Shown here in pieces: positions 24,980 to 32,535 of a stretch of DNA of 64,000 nt (position 1 is the stretch's first letter; each line of letters opens with the position of its first letter). The translations under genes and the position numbers were made by a program. The stretch lies in NCBI RefSeq assembly GCF_005937885.2, contig NZ_CP042176.1:4707501-4771500 (forward strand). Reading direction: 5' to 3'. The notes beneath the pieces were generated by a model that saw only the letters and a list, made by a program, of their open reading frames with translations, ran no database searches and had not been told where the DNA came from. The DNA comes from Bradyrhizobium sp. KBS0727 (GTDB lineage: Bacteria > Pseudomonadota > Alphaproteobacteria > Rhizobiales > Xanthobacteraceae).

Positions 24980-25471
24980 ATGACAAAAAGACTGCGCAAC
25001 CACGCCGTATCGGGCATGCGGGCGGCGGGCCTCGCGGCCGCGTTGATGTTGCTGGCCGCCCTCGCCGCCTCGCCGGCGCGGGCCGACCGCTGCGAGGATA
25101 CCGCCAAGCAATTGGCCGGCGCGATCGACGGCCTCAAGGTCGGCATCTCCGCCGCCAACTACATCTACCTGTCGCATCCGGCAGCCAAGGAGCTGTCGCT
25201 CGGCTGCCGCGGCCAGAATTTCTCGATCGAGCTTTATGCCAAGACGGACCGGAAGCCGAAGCCGGAGTTTTTCAATCTCGTCGCGTCCGCGGCCGCCGTC
25301 ATCTTTACCGTGCCGAAGGACGATACCGCGACCGGCACCGCGCGCTGCATCAAGCGCATGGGCATTTTGCGCGGCGACAAGGTCTCCATGCGCTTTCGCC
25401 GGCTCAACATGGAATGCTCGCGCACCAAGACCGAGGCCTCGATCGTGGTGACCCGCGACAAGGACGAGTAA
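24980..25471 (+). CDS. Hypothetical secreted protein, 163 aa
   Basis: It has a basic start and a signal peptide (GLAAALMLLAALAASPARA). The mature part has four cysteines (ADRCEDTAK, LGCRGQ, TARCIKR, NMECSRT), which could form two disulfides, and a region with EFFNLVASAAAVIFTVPKDD. It is likely periplasmic; no family was recognised. A second ATG at 25016 would still leave a signal peptide, so the exact start is uncertain. Confidence 0.65.
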   Translation: MTKRLRNHAVSGMRAAGLAAALMLLAALAASPARADRCEDTAKQLAGAIDGLKVGISAANYIYLSHPAAKELSLGCRGQNFSIELYAKTDRKPKPEFFNLVASAAAVIFTVPKDDTATGTARCIKRMGILRGDKVSMRFRRLNMECSRTKTEASIVVTRDKDE

Positions 25472-25638
25472 TCCGGACGCGGGCCGCCTCGGACCATCCG
25501 GACACTTGTAATGAAATCGCACGCCTCCCGTTCACCATCGGCCGGGATTGGCGGCGATGCGCCGGGATTGACGGTGCGGATTCACCACTCGTTCGTTTCA
25601 ACCGGCCAGTGTCGGAAGCAACCAAAAGGATGTTTCCG

Positions 25639-25827
25639 ATGAGTATCTCTGCTGTCGCCGCTCCGGTGGCGGTCACCCCGCCCGTCGCCAGCGCGCCGCC
25701 CCAGGCGCCCGCGAAAACCCCCGACGTGCAGAACGGCGCCGCGGCCGACGGCACCCGCACGCCGCAGCCGACGCTGGTGGCCGCGCTGCCGCCCGGACAG
25801 GGCACGCGGGTCGACCAGCTGGCATAA
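25639..25827 (+). CDS. Small Pro/Ala-rich protein, 62 aa
   Basis: The composition is about half Ala, Pro and Val (AVAAPVAVTPPVASAPPQAP), and it ends QGTRVDQLA. It has no hydrophobic helix and is probably disordered. AAAAGG lies about eight bases before the ATG at 25639; an ATG at 25630 is an alternative. Similar small proteins seem frequent in this genus. The function is unknown. Confidence 0.5.
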   Translation: MSISAVAAPVAVTPPVASAPPQAPAKTPDVQNGAAADGTRTPQPTLVAALPPGQGTRVDQLA

Positions 25828-25926
25828 CTTCCGCTCCGCCACAGCGCGTCTGCGGCCGGAACCCGGCGCCGCAAGCTTGCCGGAAAACCGCGCCACCATG
25901 CCGCCCGTGAGCGAACGGGATCGCGC

Positions 25927-26601
25927 ATGATCGCCAAGCTCTTGCTGCAGAATACCCTCTTCGTCCTCGCCTTGGGCGCGCTGCTGTTTGCGGCGTCGGG
26001 TTCGCTGCACTGGCCTGCGGCGTGGGTGTTCCTGGTTACCAGCGCGATCACCGGTCCGGCCTGCGGACTATGGCTCGCCCGCACCGATCCGGCGCTGCTC
26101 GCCGAGCGCTTGCGGCCGACCTTTCAGGCCGGTCAGCCCGCCGCCGACAAGAAGTTCATGCTGATATTCGTCGCTGTGGCGCTGGTCTGGCTCATCGCCA
26201 TCGGAATGGACCGACGCGCACACGCCTCGAACGTGCCGCAAGCCCTGCAGGTGATCGGCTTCGCGATGTACCTGCTTTCGACGGTTTTCGTCATGTGGGT
26301 ATTTCGCGAAAACTCCTTCGCGGCCCCCGTGGTCAGGGTGCAGGCCGAGCGCGGCCACCATGTCATCTCGACCGGACCCTACGCGGTAGTGCGCCATCCC
26401 ATGTATGGCAGCATCATGCTGTTCTTCGTTGGCGTGCCGCTGCTGCTGGGCTCGTGGTGGGGTCTGCTGATCACGCCGGTGTTTGCCGTGCTGTTTGCCG
26501 TTCGCACCGGGATCGAGGAGCGCGCGCTGGTGGCCGACCTGCCCGATTATGCTGACTACGCTGCGCGCGTGCGCTATCGTCTGCTGCCCGGACTGTGGTG
26601 A
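25927..26601 (+). CDS. ICMT/PEMT-like membrane methyltransferase
   Basis: The 224-residue protein has at least five hydrophobic segments and the isoprenylcysteine carboxyl methyltransferase / phospholipid methyltransferase motif: HHVISTGPYAVVRHPMYGSI, then LLLGSWWGLLITPVFAVLF and the EERALVADLPDYADYAARV end, where the Glu pair belongs to the SAM site. Bacterial members methylate lipids or unknown membrane substrates. It stands 99 bases behind the Pro/Ala-rich gene and 40 bases ahead of the GFA gene. Confidence 0.8.
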   Translation: MIAKLLLQNTLFVLALGALLFAASGSLHWPAAWVFLVTSAITGPACGLWLARTDPALLAERLRPTFQAGQPAADKKFMLIFVAVALVWLIAIGMDRRAHASNVPQALQVIGFAMYLLSTVFVMWVFRENSFAAPVVRVQAERGHHVISTGPYAVVRHPMYGSIMLFFVGVPLLLGSWWGLLITPVFAVLFAVRTGIEERALVADLPDYADYAARVRYRLLPGLW

Positions 26602-26641
26602 GCGGAAACAGGGTGGTTACCTATGCCTCATGGGGTTACAC

Positions 26642-27001
26642 ATGCCCGATAGCAAGACCTATACCGGCGGCTGCCATTGCGGCCAGGTGCGCTTCGAATG
26701 CACCACCGACATGGCCATGGTGACCGCGTGCAACTGCTCGATCTGCACCAAGAAAGGCCTGCACTTCACTTTTCTGGCGCCATCGAGTTTTCAGCTTCGC
26801 GCCGGCGAGGACAATCTGCGGGAATACCTGTTCAACAAGCACGCCATCCGCCATCAACTCTGCCTCGACTGCGGCGTCGACGTCTTCGCCCGCGGCAAGA
26901 AACCCGATGGCACCGACGTGATCGCGCTGAACGTCTCCTGCATCGACGGCATTGACCTGTCGAAGCTGACGATGACGCCGATCGACGGAAGGAACAGGTG
27001 A
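26642..27001 (+). CDS. GFA-family (glutathione-dependent formaldehyde-activating-like) protein
   Basis: The 119-residue protein shows the zinc-binding pattern of the family: GGCHCGQVRFEC, ACNCSICTKKG and HQLCLDCGVDVFARG. Members bind zinc with paired cysteines and, in the founding enzyme, help add glutathione to formaldehyde; most paralogues have no proven substrate. A start at 26630 would add four residues. A glutathione transferase lies next to it on the opposite strand. Confidence 0.85.
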   Translation: MPDSKTYTGGCHCGQVRFECTTDMAMVTACNCSICTKKGLHFTFLAPSSFQLRAGEDNLREYLFNKHAIRHQLCLDCGVDVFARGKKPDGTDVIALNVSCIDGIDLSKLTMTPIDGRNR

Positions 27002-27073
27002 CGGCCGCCGCGTCACCGGTGTGCTCCCTCGCCCCGCCCTTGCGGGGAGAGGCCCAGCAGTCGGGATGCCGCG

Positions 27074-27793
27074 CTACCCATCCAGCGCGTTGTACCTTCT
27101 AAAAATCCCGTCCTCGTTGAACGCGATCCGCCGGTCGCTGGCGAGATAGGCCTTGATGTTCGGCCGCGCCGCGACGCGGTCGTGCAGGCCGACCAGACCG
27201 GGGATTTCGCGCTCGAAAGCCTTCATGCGCCGGGGAAACGCGTAGCGCAGCCCCTCGACGATCTGGAATAGCGACAGATCGACATAAGTGAGCCGGCGGC
27301 CGGTTACGTAGGCGCCGCCGTTGGCCGCCAGCAGCTCTTCGAAATAGCCGAGATATTTTGGCACCCGCGTCTTCCAGAACTCTTCGCTGCGCTTCTTCGC
27401 CGGCGCCTTCTGCTCCTCGTAATAGAGCGAGGGGCCGAGCGGGTGATGGGTGTCGTGAATTTCCAGCACCAGATCCGATATCGTGAGCTGCAACTGATGC
27501 ACCCACAATTTGCCGGCCTCCGCCTTCGGCGCCAGGGCGTGGCGCGAGCCGAGATAGAGCAGGATATTGGCGGTCTGCCCGATCACGAGCTTGCCCGCCT
27601 TCAGGAACGGTGGCGCGAACGGCGGAGTTGCCACGCCCTTGCCCTTCCCGATTGCCATCAGCTTCATCATCGCAGCCGTGCCGTTGCCGCGGCGTGCGAC
27701 ATCGGTGTAGCCGGCGCCGGCCTCCTCCAGCGCGAGGCGGACATATTCGCCGCGGCCCTGAATGGTCGGCCAGTAGTAGAGCTCGTAATGCAT
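27074..27793 (-). CDS. Glutathione S-transferase
   Basis: The 239-residue enzyme has an N-terminal thioredoxin-like domain opening MHYELYYWPTIQGRGEYVRL, where the Tyr near the start is the likely glutathione-activating residue, with the SNAIL-like segment GQTANILLYLGSR. The C-terminal all-helical domain (about 100-225) contains LTYVDLSLFQIVEGLRYAFP. It conjugates glutathione to electrophiles in the cytoplasm; the substrate is not predictable. The start at 27793 fits the family; longer readings lack similarity. Confidence 0.85.
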   Translation of the reverse strand: MHYELYYWPTIQGRGEYVRLALEEAGAGYTDVARRGNGTAAMMKLMAIGKGKGVATPPFAPPFLKAGKLVIGQTANILLYLGSRHALAPKAEAGKLWVHQLQLTISDLVLEIHDTHHPLGPSLYYEEQKAPAKKRSEEFWKTRVPKYLGYFEELLAANGGAYVTGRRLTYVDLSLFQIVEGLRYAFPRRMKAFEREIPGLVGLHDRVAARPNIKAYLASDRRIAFNEDGIFRRYNALDG

Positions 27794-27891
27794 CGACGAC
27801 GCCTCCGACTTCAATTCTGTTCGAACCCCTCGGAGCATGTTACCTTGCTTCGGCTTTGGAAATCGAATTTTCAGCAGGACGGGAGAACGGG

Positions 27892-28353
27892 ATGGCGGAC
27901 GACAAGAAAAAACGCGGCGGCATGGATCGCGCGCTGATCGCACTGAGCGAAGCGTATGAAGTCTCCTACTGGTCGAAGAAGTTGAAGATCACGCCGGCCA
28001 AACTGAAGGCCGCGGTCAAGAAGGTCGGGCATTCCGCGAAAAAAGTGGAAGCCTATATCAAGCTGCAAAAGCACAAGGCCGCCGACCGGGCGCTGATCGC
28101 GTTGAGCCAGCCCTATGAAGTTCGCTACTGGTCGAAGAAGTTCAAGGTCACGCCGGCCAGGCTGAAGGCGGCGGTCGGCGCCGTCGGACATTCGTCGAAG
28201 AAGGTCGGCGAATATCTCACCGGCAAGAAGGCGACCAAGAAGAAGGCCCCCAAGAAGGCTGTGAAGAAAACGGCCAGGAGAACCGTGAGGAAGACTGTCA
28301 AGAAGACCGTCAAGAAAGCCGCGAAGAAGAGCGTAAAGAAAAAGGCCGCCTGA
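27892..28353 (+). CDS. Double DUF3606-like protein with histone-H1-like lysine-rich tail
   Basis: The 153-residue protein has two copies of a roughly 50-residue helical module: DRALIALSEAYEVSYWSKKL, then TPAKLKAAVKKVGHSAKKVE, and DRALIALSQPYEVRYWSKKF, then TPARLKAAVGAVGHSSKKVG. This is the DUF3606 pattern. The last 45 residues are nearly all Lys, Ala, Val and Thr (KKAPKKAVKKTARRTVRKTV), like histone H1 tails and bacterial HC1-type nucleoid proteins. It probably binds DNA as a nucleoid-associated protein. It is divergent from the GST gene. Confidence 0.75.
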   Translation: MADDKKKRGGMDRALIALSEAYEVSYWSKKLKITPAKLKAAVKKVGHSAKKVEAYIKLQKHKAADRALIALSQPYEVRYWSKKFKVTPARLKAAVGAVGHSSKKVGEYLTGKKATKKKAPKKAVKKTARRTVRKTVKKTVKKAAKKSVKKKAA

Positions 28354-28451
28354 CAGGCGACCTTTCTCGGCAGGCTTAGGACCGTTCGCTTCAGCGCGCC
28401 GTCGACCAGGGCGGCGGCTTAAGCGGCGGCAGTTGCGCCGTGCCCGTTTCA

Positions 28452-28510
28452 TCGCGGTTTCGAGTGAAGCGGATATCGATTCACGTCGGGAAAACGCGTC
28501 AAAACGAAAG
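28452..28510. repeat. Interspersed palindromic repeat, family A, copy 2
   Basis: A degenerate copy with GCGGTTTCGAGTGAAGCGGA and the ending GGGAAAACGCGTCAAAACG. It lies between two convergent genes. Confidence 0.6.
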
Positions 28511-28511
28511 A

Positions 28512-28889
28512 CTAGTAACCGCAGCAGCGCGGTGCGACCGGGACGTAGTAGGTGCGGGCCGGTGCCACCATTTCGACGCGCTCCTGGGTCGCGTATTCCG
28601 GAGCGGTCCGCTCGTAAGCGACGCCTTCAGGGGCAACCATCACGGTCTGCGGCACCATTACGGTGCGGTACTGCGCGGGCGTACGATGGGCGATGACGCG
28701 GCCGGGCGACACCATCACGGTCTCCTGCACGGTCCGGTACTGCGCCGGGGCGACCTGCTGCTGATATTGCGGCTGCTCGCAGCAGGGCTGCGGCGGCGCG
28801 TAGCATGAGTAGCAGCCGGCCGAAGCTGCGGTCGGAATGGCGGCGGCGACAAGCACGGTGGCAAAGGCGGCGGCAATAACGCGAGACAT
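28512..28889 (-). CDS. Secreted Tyr/Cys/Gln-rich repeat protein, 125 aa
   Basis: It has a signal peptide (VIAAAFATVLVAAAIPTAASA) and a mature part opening with cysteine pairs (GCYSCY, PPQPCCEQ). Two copies of a motif follow: AQYRTVQETVMVSPGRV and AQYRTVMVPQTVMVAPEGV, then a third weaker copy around YATQERVEMVAPARTYYVPV, and it ends RCCGY. The repeats suggest an extended, possibly cross-linked envelope or surface protein. The function is unknown. Confidence 0.7.
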   Translation of the reverse strand: MSRVIAAAFATVLVAAAIPTAASAGCYSCYAPPQPCCEQPQYQQQVAPAQYRTVQETVMVSPGRVIAHRTPAQYRTVMVPQTVMVAPEGVAYERTAPEYATQERVEMVAPARTYYVPVAPRCCGY

Positions 28890-29062
28890 GATAATTCCTG
28901 CTGGCTTGAGAAAATTCGTCAATCGAAGTTGCACACAACCCCGTCTGGCCGAATGATCTAGCCGAGCCCCATCTCGCGTCAACTTGAGATGGAAATTTAC
29001 CTTGATGAAGATCGCTAACGACTCGTAAAAAGCGGCGTGGGCAGCGTACCCAAACGACACCC

Positions 29063-29190
29063 ACCGTCATTCCGGGGCGATGCGCAGCATCGAACTACGA
29101 TGTGCTATTGCACATCGGAGAATCTCGAGATTCCCCGATGCGCAATTGCGCATCTGAGGTCTGGCGCTAAAGCACCATCCCGGAATGACT
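29063..29190. repeat. Interspersed palindromic repeat, family D, copy 2
   Basis: It starts CCGTCATTCC and ends CCGGAATGAC, with inner GATGCGCAATTGCGCATCTG-like palindromes as in the copy at 16310. It occupies most of the 304-base gap 28890-29193, which otherwise holds only the upstream region of the secreted Tyr/Cys-rich gene. Confidence 0.8.
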
Positions 29191-29193
29191 TCT

Positions 29194-29871
29194 TTAATTC
29201 GCCGCGAAGCAGTACATTAGGCCGTCGCCGCCGGTGCTCTTGAAATCAGCCTGCGAGCAGCCGCCGTCCGTTCCGCGCGAGGGGTGCGACGAGTTCCAGG
29301 ATTTCGAGGCGTCGTCGTCGCGCAGGCCGAGGCGGTCGATATGTCCGAGCATGGCGGCGCCTTGCGTCGAGCTCGTCCAGTTCTTGCAGGTGCGATCCTC
29401 GCCGGCCGCGAACGCCGTGCCGTCGGGTTGCGATCCCGTCAGCGCGTCATGGCGGTTCGGCGTATCGCCGCGGCCGTTGACGACTTCGCCCTTTTCGTTG
29501 AGCGCGGTCTGCTTGGTAAGACCGTTGGCGCCGTGCAGCTCGGCGACGTCCTTGGCGATCACGACGCCCTTGGCATTCTGCCACGGCCCCTTGCCGATAC
29601 GGTCGCGCGCATTCACGGCGGGCTTGCCGTCCGCGGCCTGGGTCGAAAGATACGCGCGCCACGTATTGGCGCCCGCGCCGGCGGCCTGCGCCAAGGTCTG
29701 GCATTGATTGTCGGCACCGGCGAGACCGCCGAGATTGCCGCCATTGCCGATACCAACGCTGGTCACGAAGAAACTGGTAGCAGCCGATTGCGCCTGCGCC
29801 GGCTGCGCGGCGACAAATGCGATCGCGGCAAGGGCTGCGGCCGGCGCCATGATCCTGGCAAAATTGTTCAT
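29194..29871 (-). CDS. Secreted lectin/endostatin-like protein
   Basis: The 225-residue protein has a signal peptide ending AQPAQA and one domain beginning FFVTSVGIGNGGNLGGLAGA, with AGANTWRAYLSTQAADGKPA, ARDRIGKGPWQNAKGVVI and the ending SWNSSHPSRGTDGGC and LMYCFAAN. This is the lectin-like / collagen XVIII endostatin-like domain that bacterial annotations sometimes call lectin. Cysteines near residues 48, 165, 205 and 221 may form disulfides. It is likely periplasmic or secreted; the ligand is unknown. Confidence 0.7.
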   Translation of the reverse strand: MNNFARIMAPAAALAAIAFVAAQPAQAQSAATSFFVTSVGIGNGGNLGGLAGADNQCQTLAQAAGAGANTWRAYLSTQAADGKPAVNARDRIGKGPWQNAKGVVIAKDVAELHGANGLTKQTALNEKGEVVNGRGDTPNRHDALTGSQPDGTAFAAGEDRTCKNWTSSTQGAAMLGHIDRLGLRDDDASKSWNSSHPSRGTDGGCSQADFKSTGGDGLMYCFAAN

Positions 29872-30032
29872 CTGGTTCCTCCGGTTTGTTTTTGGTTCGC
29901 CGTCATTCAACCCGCGACCGCACTTATTATTCCGGTCGGGCCACGGCGAAATGAATCAGGTGCAACGCGTCAAAAGAAAACGGCGCCGCGGAACGAACCG
30001 CAGCGCCGTTGCCTTCGTCGTCAGGCAATCCA

Positions 30033-30995
30033 TCAGTTGGTCTGCTGGATCGCCGAGAGTTCCCAGTTACCGCCGCGCCGACGTGCGAAGGTCCAGACTT
30101 CGGTAGCCTCGATCGGCGTGTCGCTGCCGGCGACCAGACGGCCGGTGCCGCGCTCCAGCGTCTTGTCGACCAGCGAGAAGCGCATCGCGACGCTCGCATA
30201 GTCGGTCTCGCCTTCGCGCCAGGCTTCCGCGAGGTCGCCCTGCAGCAGCTTGACGTTGGACACCTTGTTGACGTCGTTCTGGGCCTTGTTCTCCTCGAGA
30301 TCCTTGGAGAAGTAGGACACCATCTCGGGCGTCGCGAGCGTATTCAGTTTGGCGATATCCTCGTCCGACCACGCGGCCTGGATCTCGCCGAGCAGCCGCT
30401 CGAACGCTTCATAGTCGGCGGGCAGGATTTCGAGCGGCGCGCTGCCCGTTCCGAGCCCAAAGCCCATTCCGGAGCGGAAGCTGTTCTGCGCCGCGGCAGG
30501 GCCCGGTGCAGGCCCGCCGGCATAGGCCGCCGCCGGGGTATGGCGGCGCTGCCACCACGACATCGCCAGCCGCACCACGATGATGATCAGGCCTATCTGC
30601 AGGATCAGGCCGAAGATCGACGACAGGCCGCCGAGGCCGGAGAACATCCCGCCGCCGAACAGCATGCCGAGCAGGCCGGCGCCCAGGAAGCCAGCGGCAA
30701 GACCGCCAAGCAGGCCGGGCCGGTTGAAGAACCCGCCTTTGGCCGCGCCGGCCGCGGCCGGTGCGCCCATTCCGGGGCTGCCCGGCTGGGTAAAGGTACG
30801 ATTCATCGGTGCGGCCGTGCCCGGCGCGGTGGTCGTGCTGGGGGGCGCCGAGAAGGTCCGCGATCCCCGCGAACCGGAACTGCCGCCGCCGCCAATGCGG
30901 GCGTCAGCCGACGAGATCGCGATCACCAGCGGAACCGCCAGTGACAGGACGACGGCGATGGCCCGAACAATTCCGCGCATATGCGTGAAATTCAT
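30033..30995 (-). CDS. Tim44-domain membrane protein
   Basis: The 320-residue product has an N-terminal signal or anchor (AIAVVLSLAVPLVIAISSADA), a Gly/Ser/Pro-rich linker, glycine-rich hydrophobic segments (LLGGLAAGFLGAGLLGMLFG and SSIFGLILQIGLIIIVVRLA) and a C-terminal Tim44-like domain (about 190-320) with VSYFSKDLEENKAQND and WTFARRRGGNWELSAIQQT. Bacterial Tim44-like proteins are membrane-associated and thought to bind proteins or lipids. The start at 30995 was chosen over 31019 for its ordinary signal anchor. Confidence 0.8.
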   Translation of the reverse strand: MNFTHMRGIVRAIAVVLSLAVPLVIAISSADARIGGGGSSGSRGSRTFSAPPSTTTAPGTAAPMNRTFTQPGSPGMGAPAAAGAAKGGFFNRPGLLGGLAAGFLGAGLLGMLFGGGMFSGLGGLSSIFGLILQIGLIIIVVRLAMSWWQRRHTPAAAYAGGPAPGPAAAQNSFRSGMGFGLGTGSAPLEILPADYEAFERLLGEIQAAWSDEDIAKLNTLATPEMVSYFSKDLEENKAQNDVNKVSNVKLLQGDLAEAWREGETDYASVAMRFSLVDKTLERGTGRLVAGSDTPIEATEVWTFARRRGGNWELSAIQQTN

Positions 30996-31177
30996 GTTTG
31001 TTTCCTCAATCCCCGGCATGGGGAAGCGCCCCTAAGATGGGCAGAGCTGCCTAAAAGTGAAGCCACTATCGATAGAGGCGGCTGCGGCCCTCAGTCGCGG
31101 GGATGTGACGATTTTGCCGGAACCGGCTCCACGCTGTGCCATGGATCGGACCGCGGGGATACCCGCAAGCGGGCTGA

Positions 31178-32299
31178 TTAGCCGGCGGACCGCTCGGATT
31201 CACCCCTCACGGGTGAATTCGGGTCGGACAGCGAGAGAATGTTTAGCGCCATGCGGCCGATCGGCGAAGCGTCGGCGCTCTCGCCGGCCGCCAGCGCGAG
31301 TTGCATCGCATGCGCCCCGAGTTCGCACATCGCCTGCGTGGCGACATCGCCGCGGCGGAGGCATTCCTTAGCGAGGAATTCGAACTGGGCGCGAGCCTGG
31401 CGCAATGTTTCCTTCGGCACGATGGCGCGCGTTTCATCGGCGAGCGAATTCCCGCCACCGGCGAGAACGGGAGCCAGGTTGCCTTGCGATTCGTCCCGGC
31501 CGGAATCGAAGCGATTGCCGTCGTTTCGTTCGGGTTCGGCGCCCAATTGGCTGATCCGCTCGAAGGTCGATCGCAGCTCCGCCCGTTTGACCTCGAGCGC
31601 CTCGATCTGTTCCCGGAGTGCTGCGGATTCACGTTCGGAATCGACGCGCGATGCAACAAGCGCATCCTCGCGCGACTTGAGTTGGGACTGCAGCTCTTCA
31701 CGTTCACGCTCAAAGGCACGCCGCAGTTCGGCGACTTCCTCTTCGCGTCGTTGCAGCTCGGCCGCAATCTCTGCCCGTTCGTGTTCGAACACGCGGCGTT
31801 GTTGCTCGACTTCCTTGGCGCTGACATCCGCGGCCGCCATCAGCGCCAGGCGGTCCTGGTCGAATGCCACGCGAAGTTCGGTCACGGCGCTTTCGTGCGT
31901 CTCCGATGCCGTCGCGGACTGATCCAGTTCACGTTGTAACTCTTGGCTGAGTTCGAGCAGTTCCGCTTCCCGCCTCTCGAGCGCCGTCCTGAGCGAATCC
32001 CGTTCCGACAGGATAAAGCCGGCGACGTTCACATGTCCTTCGATATCGTCCTTGAGGCGCCCGCATTCCGCTTCCAGCGAATCGGTATGTTGCGTCAGCG
32101 TTTCGTACTTGTAGCGCCAGAGCTGCTCCTCATCGGAGGCGGCGGAAGCCCGGGCCGTCAGGGTTTCGAGCAGTTCAGCTGCCCGAAGCAGATATTTGGA
32201 GTTGTGTCCGTTGGACATCAGATCGGCAAAACGGCGCAGAAAATGCGCCGCCGCGGCGGCGTCGGGCGTCTCGGCGTCGATGGCGGGATCTGTGATCAA
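31178..32299 (-). CDS. Long coiled-coil protein, 373 aa
   Basis: Residues about 50-265 are a nearly continuous coiled coil rich in Glu, Arg, Leu and Ala (RREAELLELSQELQRELDQS, FEREREELQSQLKSREDALV). The C-terminal part (about 300-360) is helical and non-charged (LAKECLRRGDVATQAMCELG). It has no signal or membrane segment. It may be a cytoplasmic scaffold; no named family was recognised. It follows cckA on the same strand after 236 bases, too far to be sure of co-transcription. Confidence 0.7.
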   Translation of the reverse strand: MITDPAIDAETPDAAAAAHFLRRFADLMSNGHNSKYLLRAAELLETLTARASAASDEEQLWRYKYETLTQHTDSLEAECGRLKDDIEGHVNVAGFILSERDSLRTALERREAELLELSQELQRELDQSATASETHESAVTELRVAFDQDRLALMAAADVSAKEVEQQRRVFEHERAEIAAELQRREEEVAELRRAFEREREELQSQLKSREDALVASRVDSERESAALREQIEALEVKRAELRSTFERISQLGAEPERNDGNRFDSGRDESQGNLAPVLAGGGNSLADETRAIVPKETLRQARAQFEFLAKECLRRGDVATQAMCELGAHAMQLALAAGESADASPIGRMALNILSLSDPNSPVRGESERSAG

Positions 32300-32535
32300 G
32301 CTAGCCTTCCATCAACCATCGCCGCACGAAGCCGGCACATCGACGTGGCCCCGCGCACCCTGCTTCGCTCAGAACGGCAGATGTATGATCGCGCGAATGT
32401 TCCGGTTCAAGAGCGAGAACGACCGATGGACCGCCCGTCAAACAACAAACCGTGAGTCGCCGCAACTCCGACGGAAAGGCCGGGAACAAGATACCGCTTT
32501 CGTCCTTCACCAGGCCGCAAGCGCCATGCAGGGCG

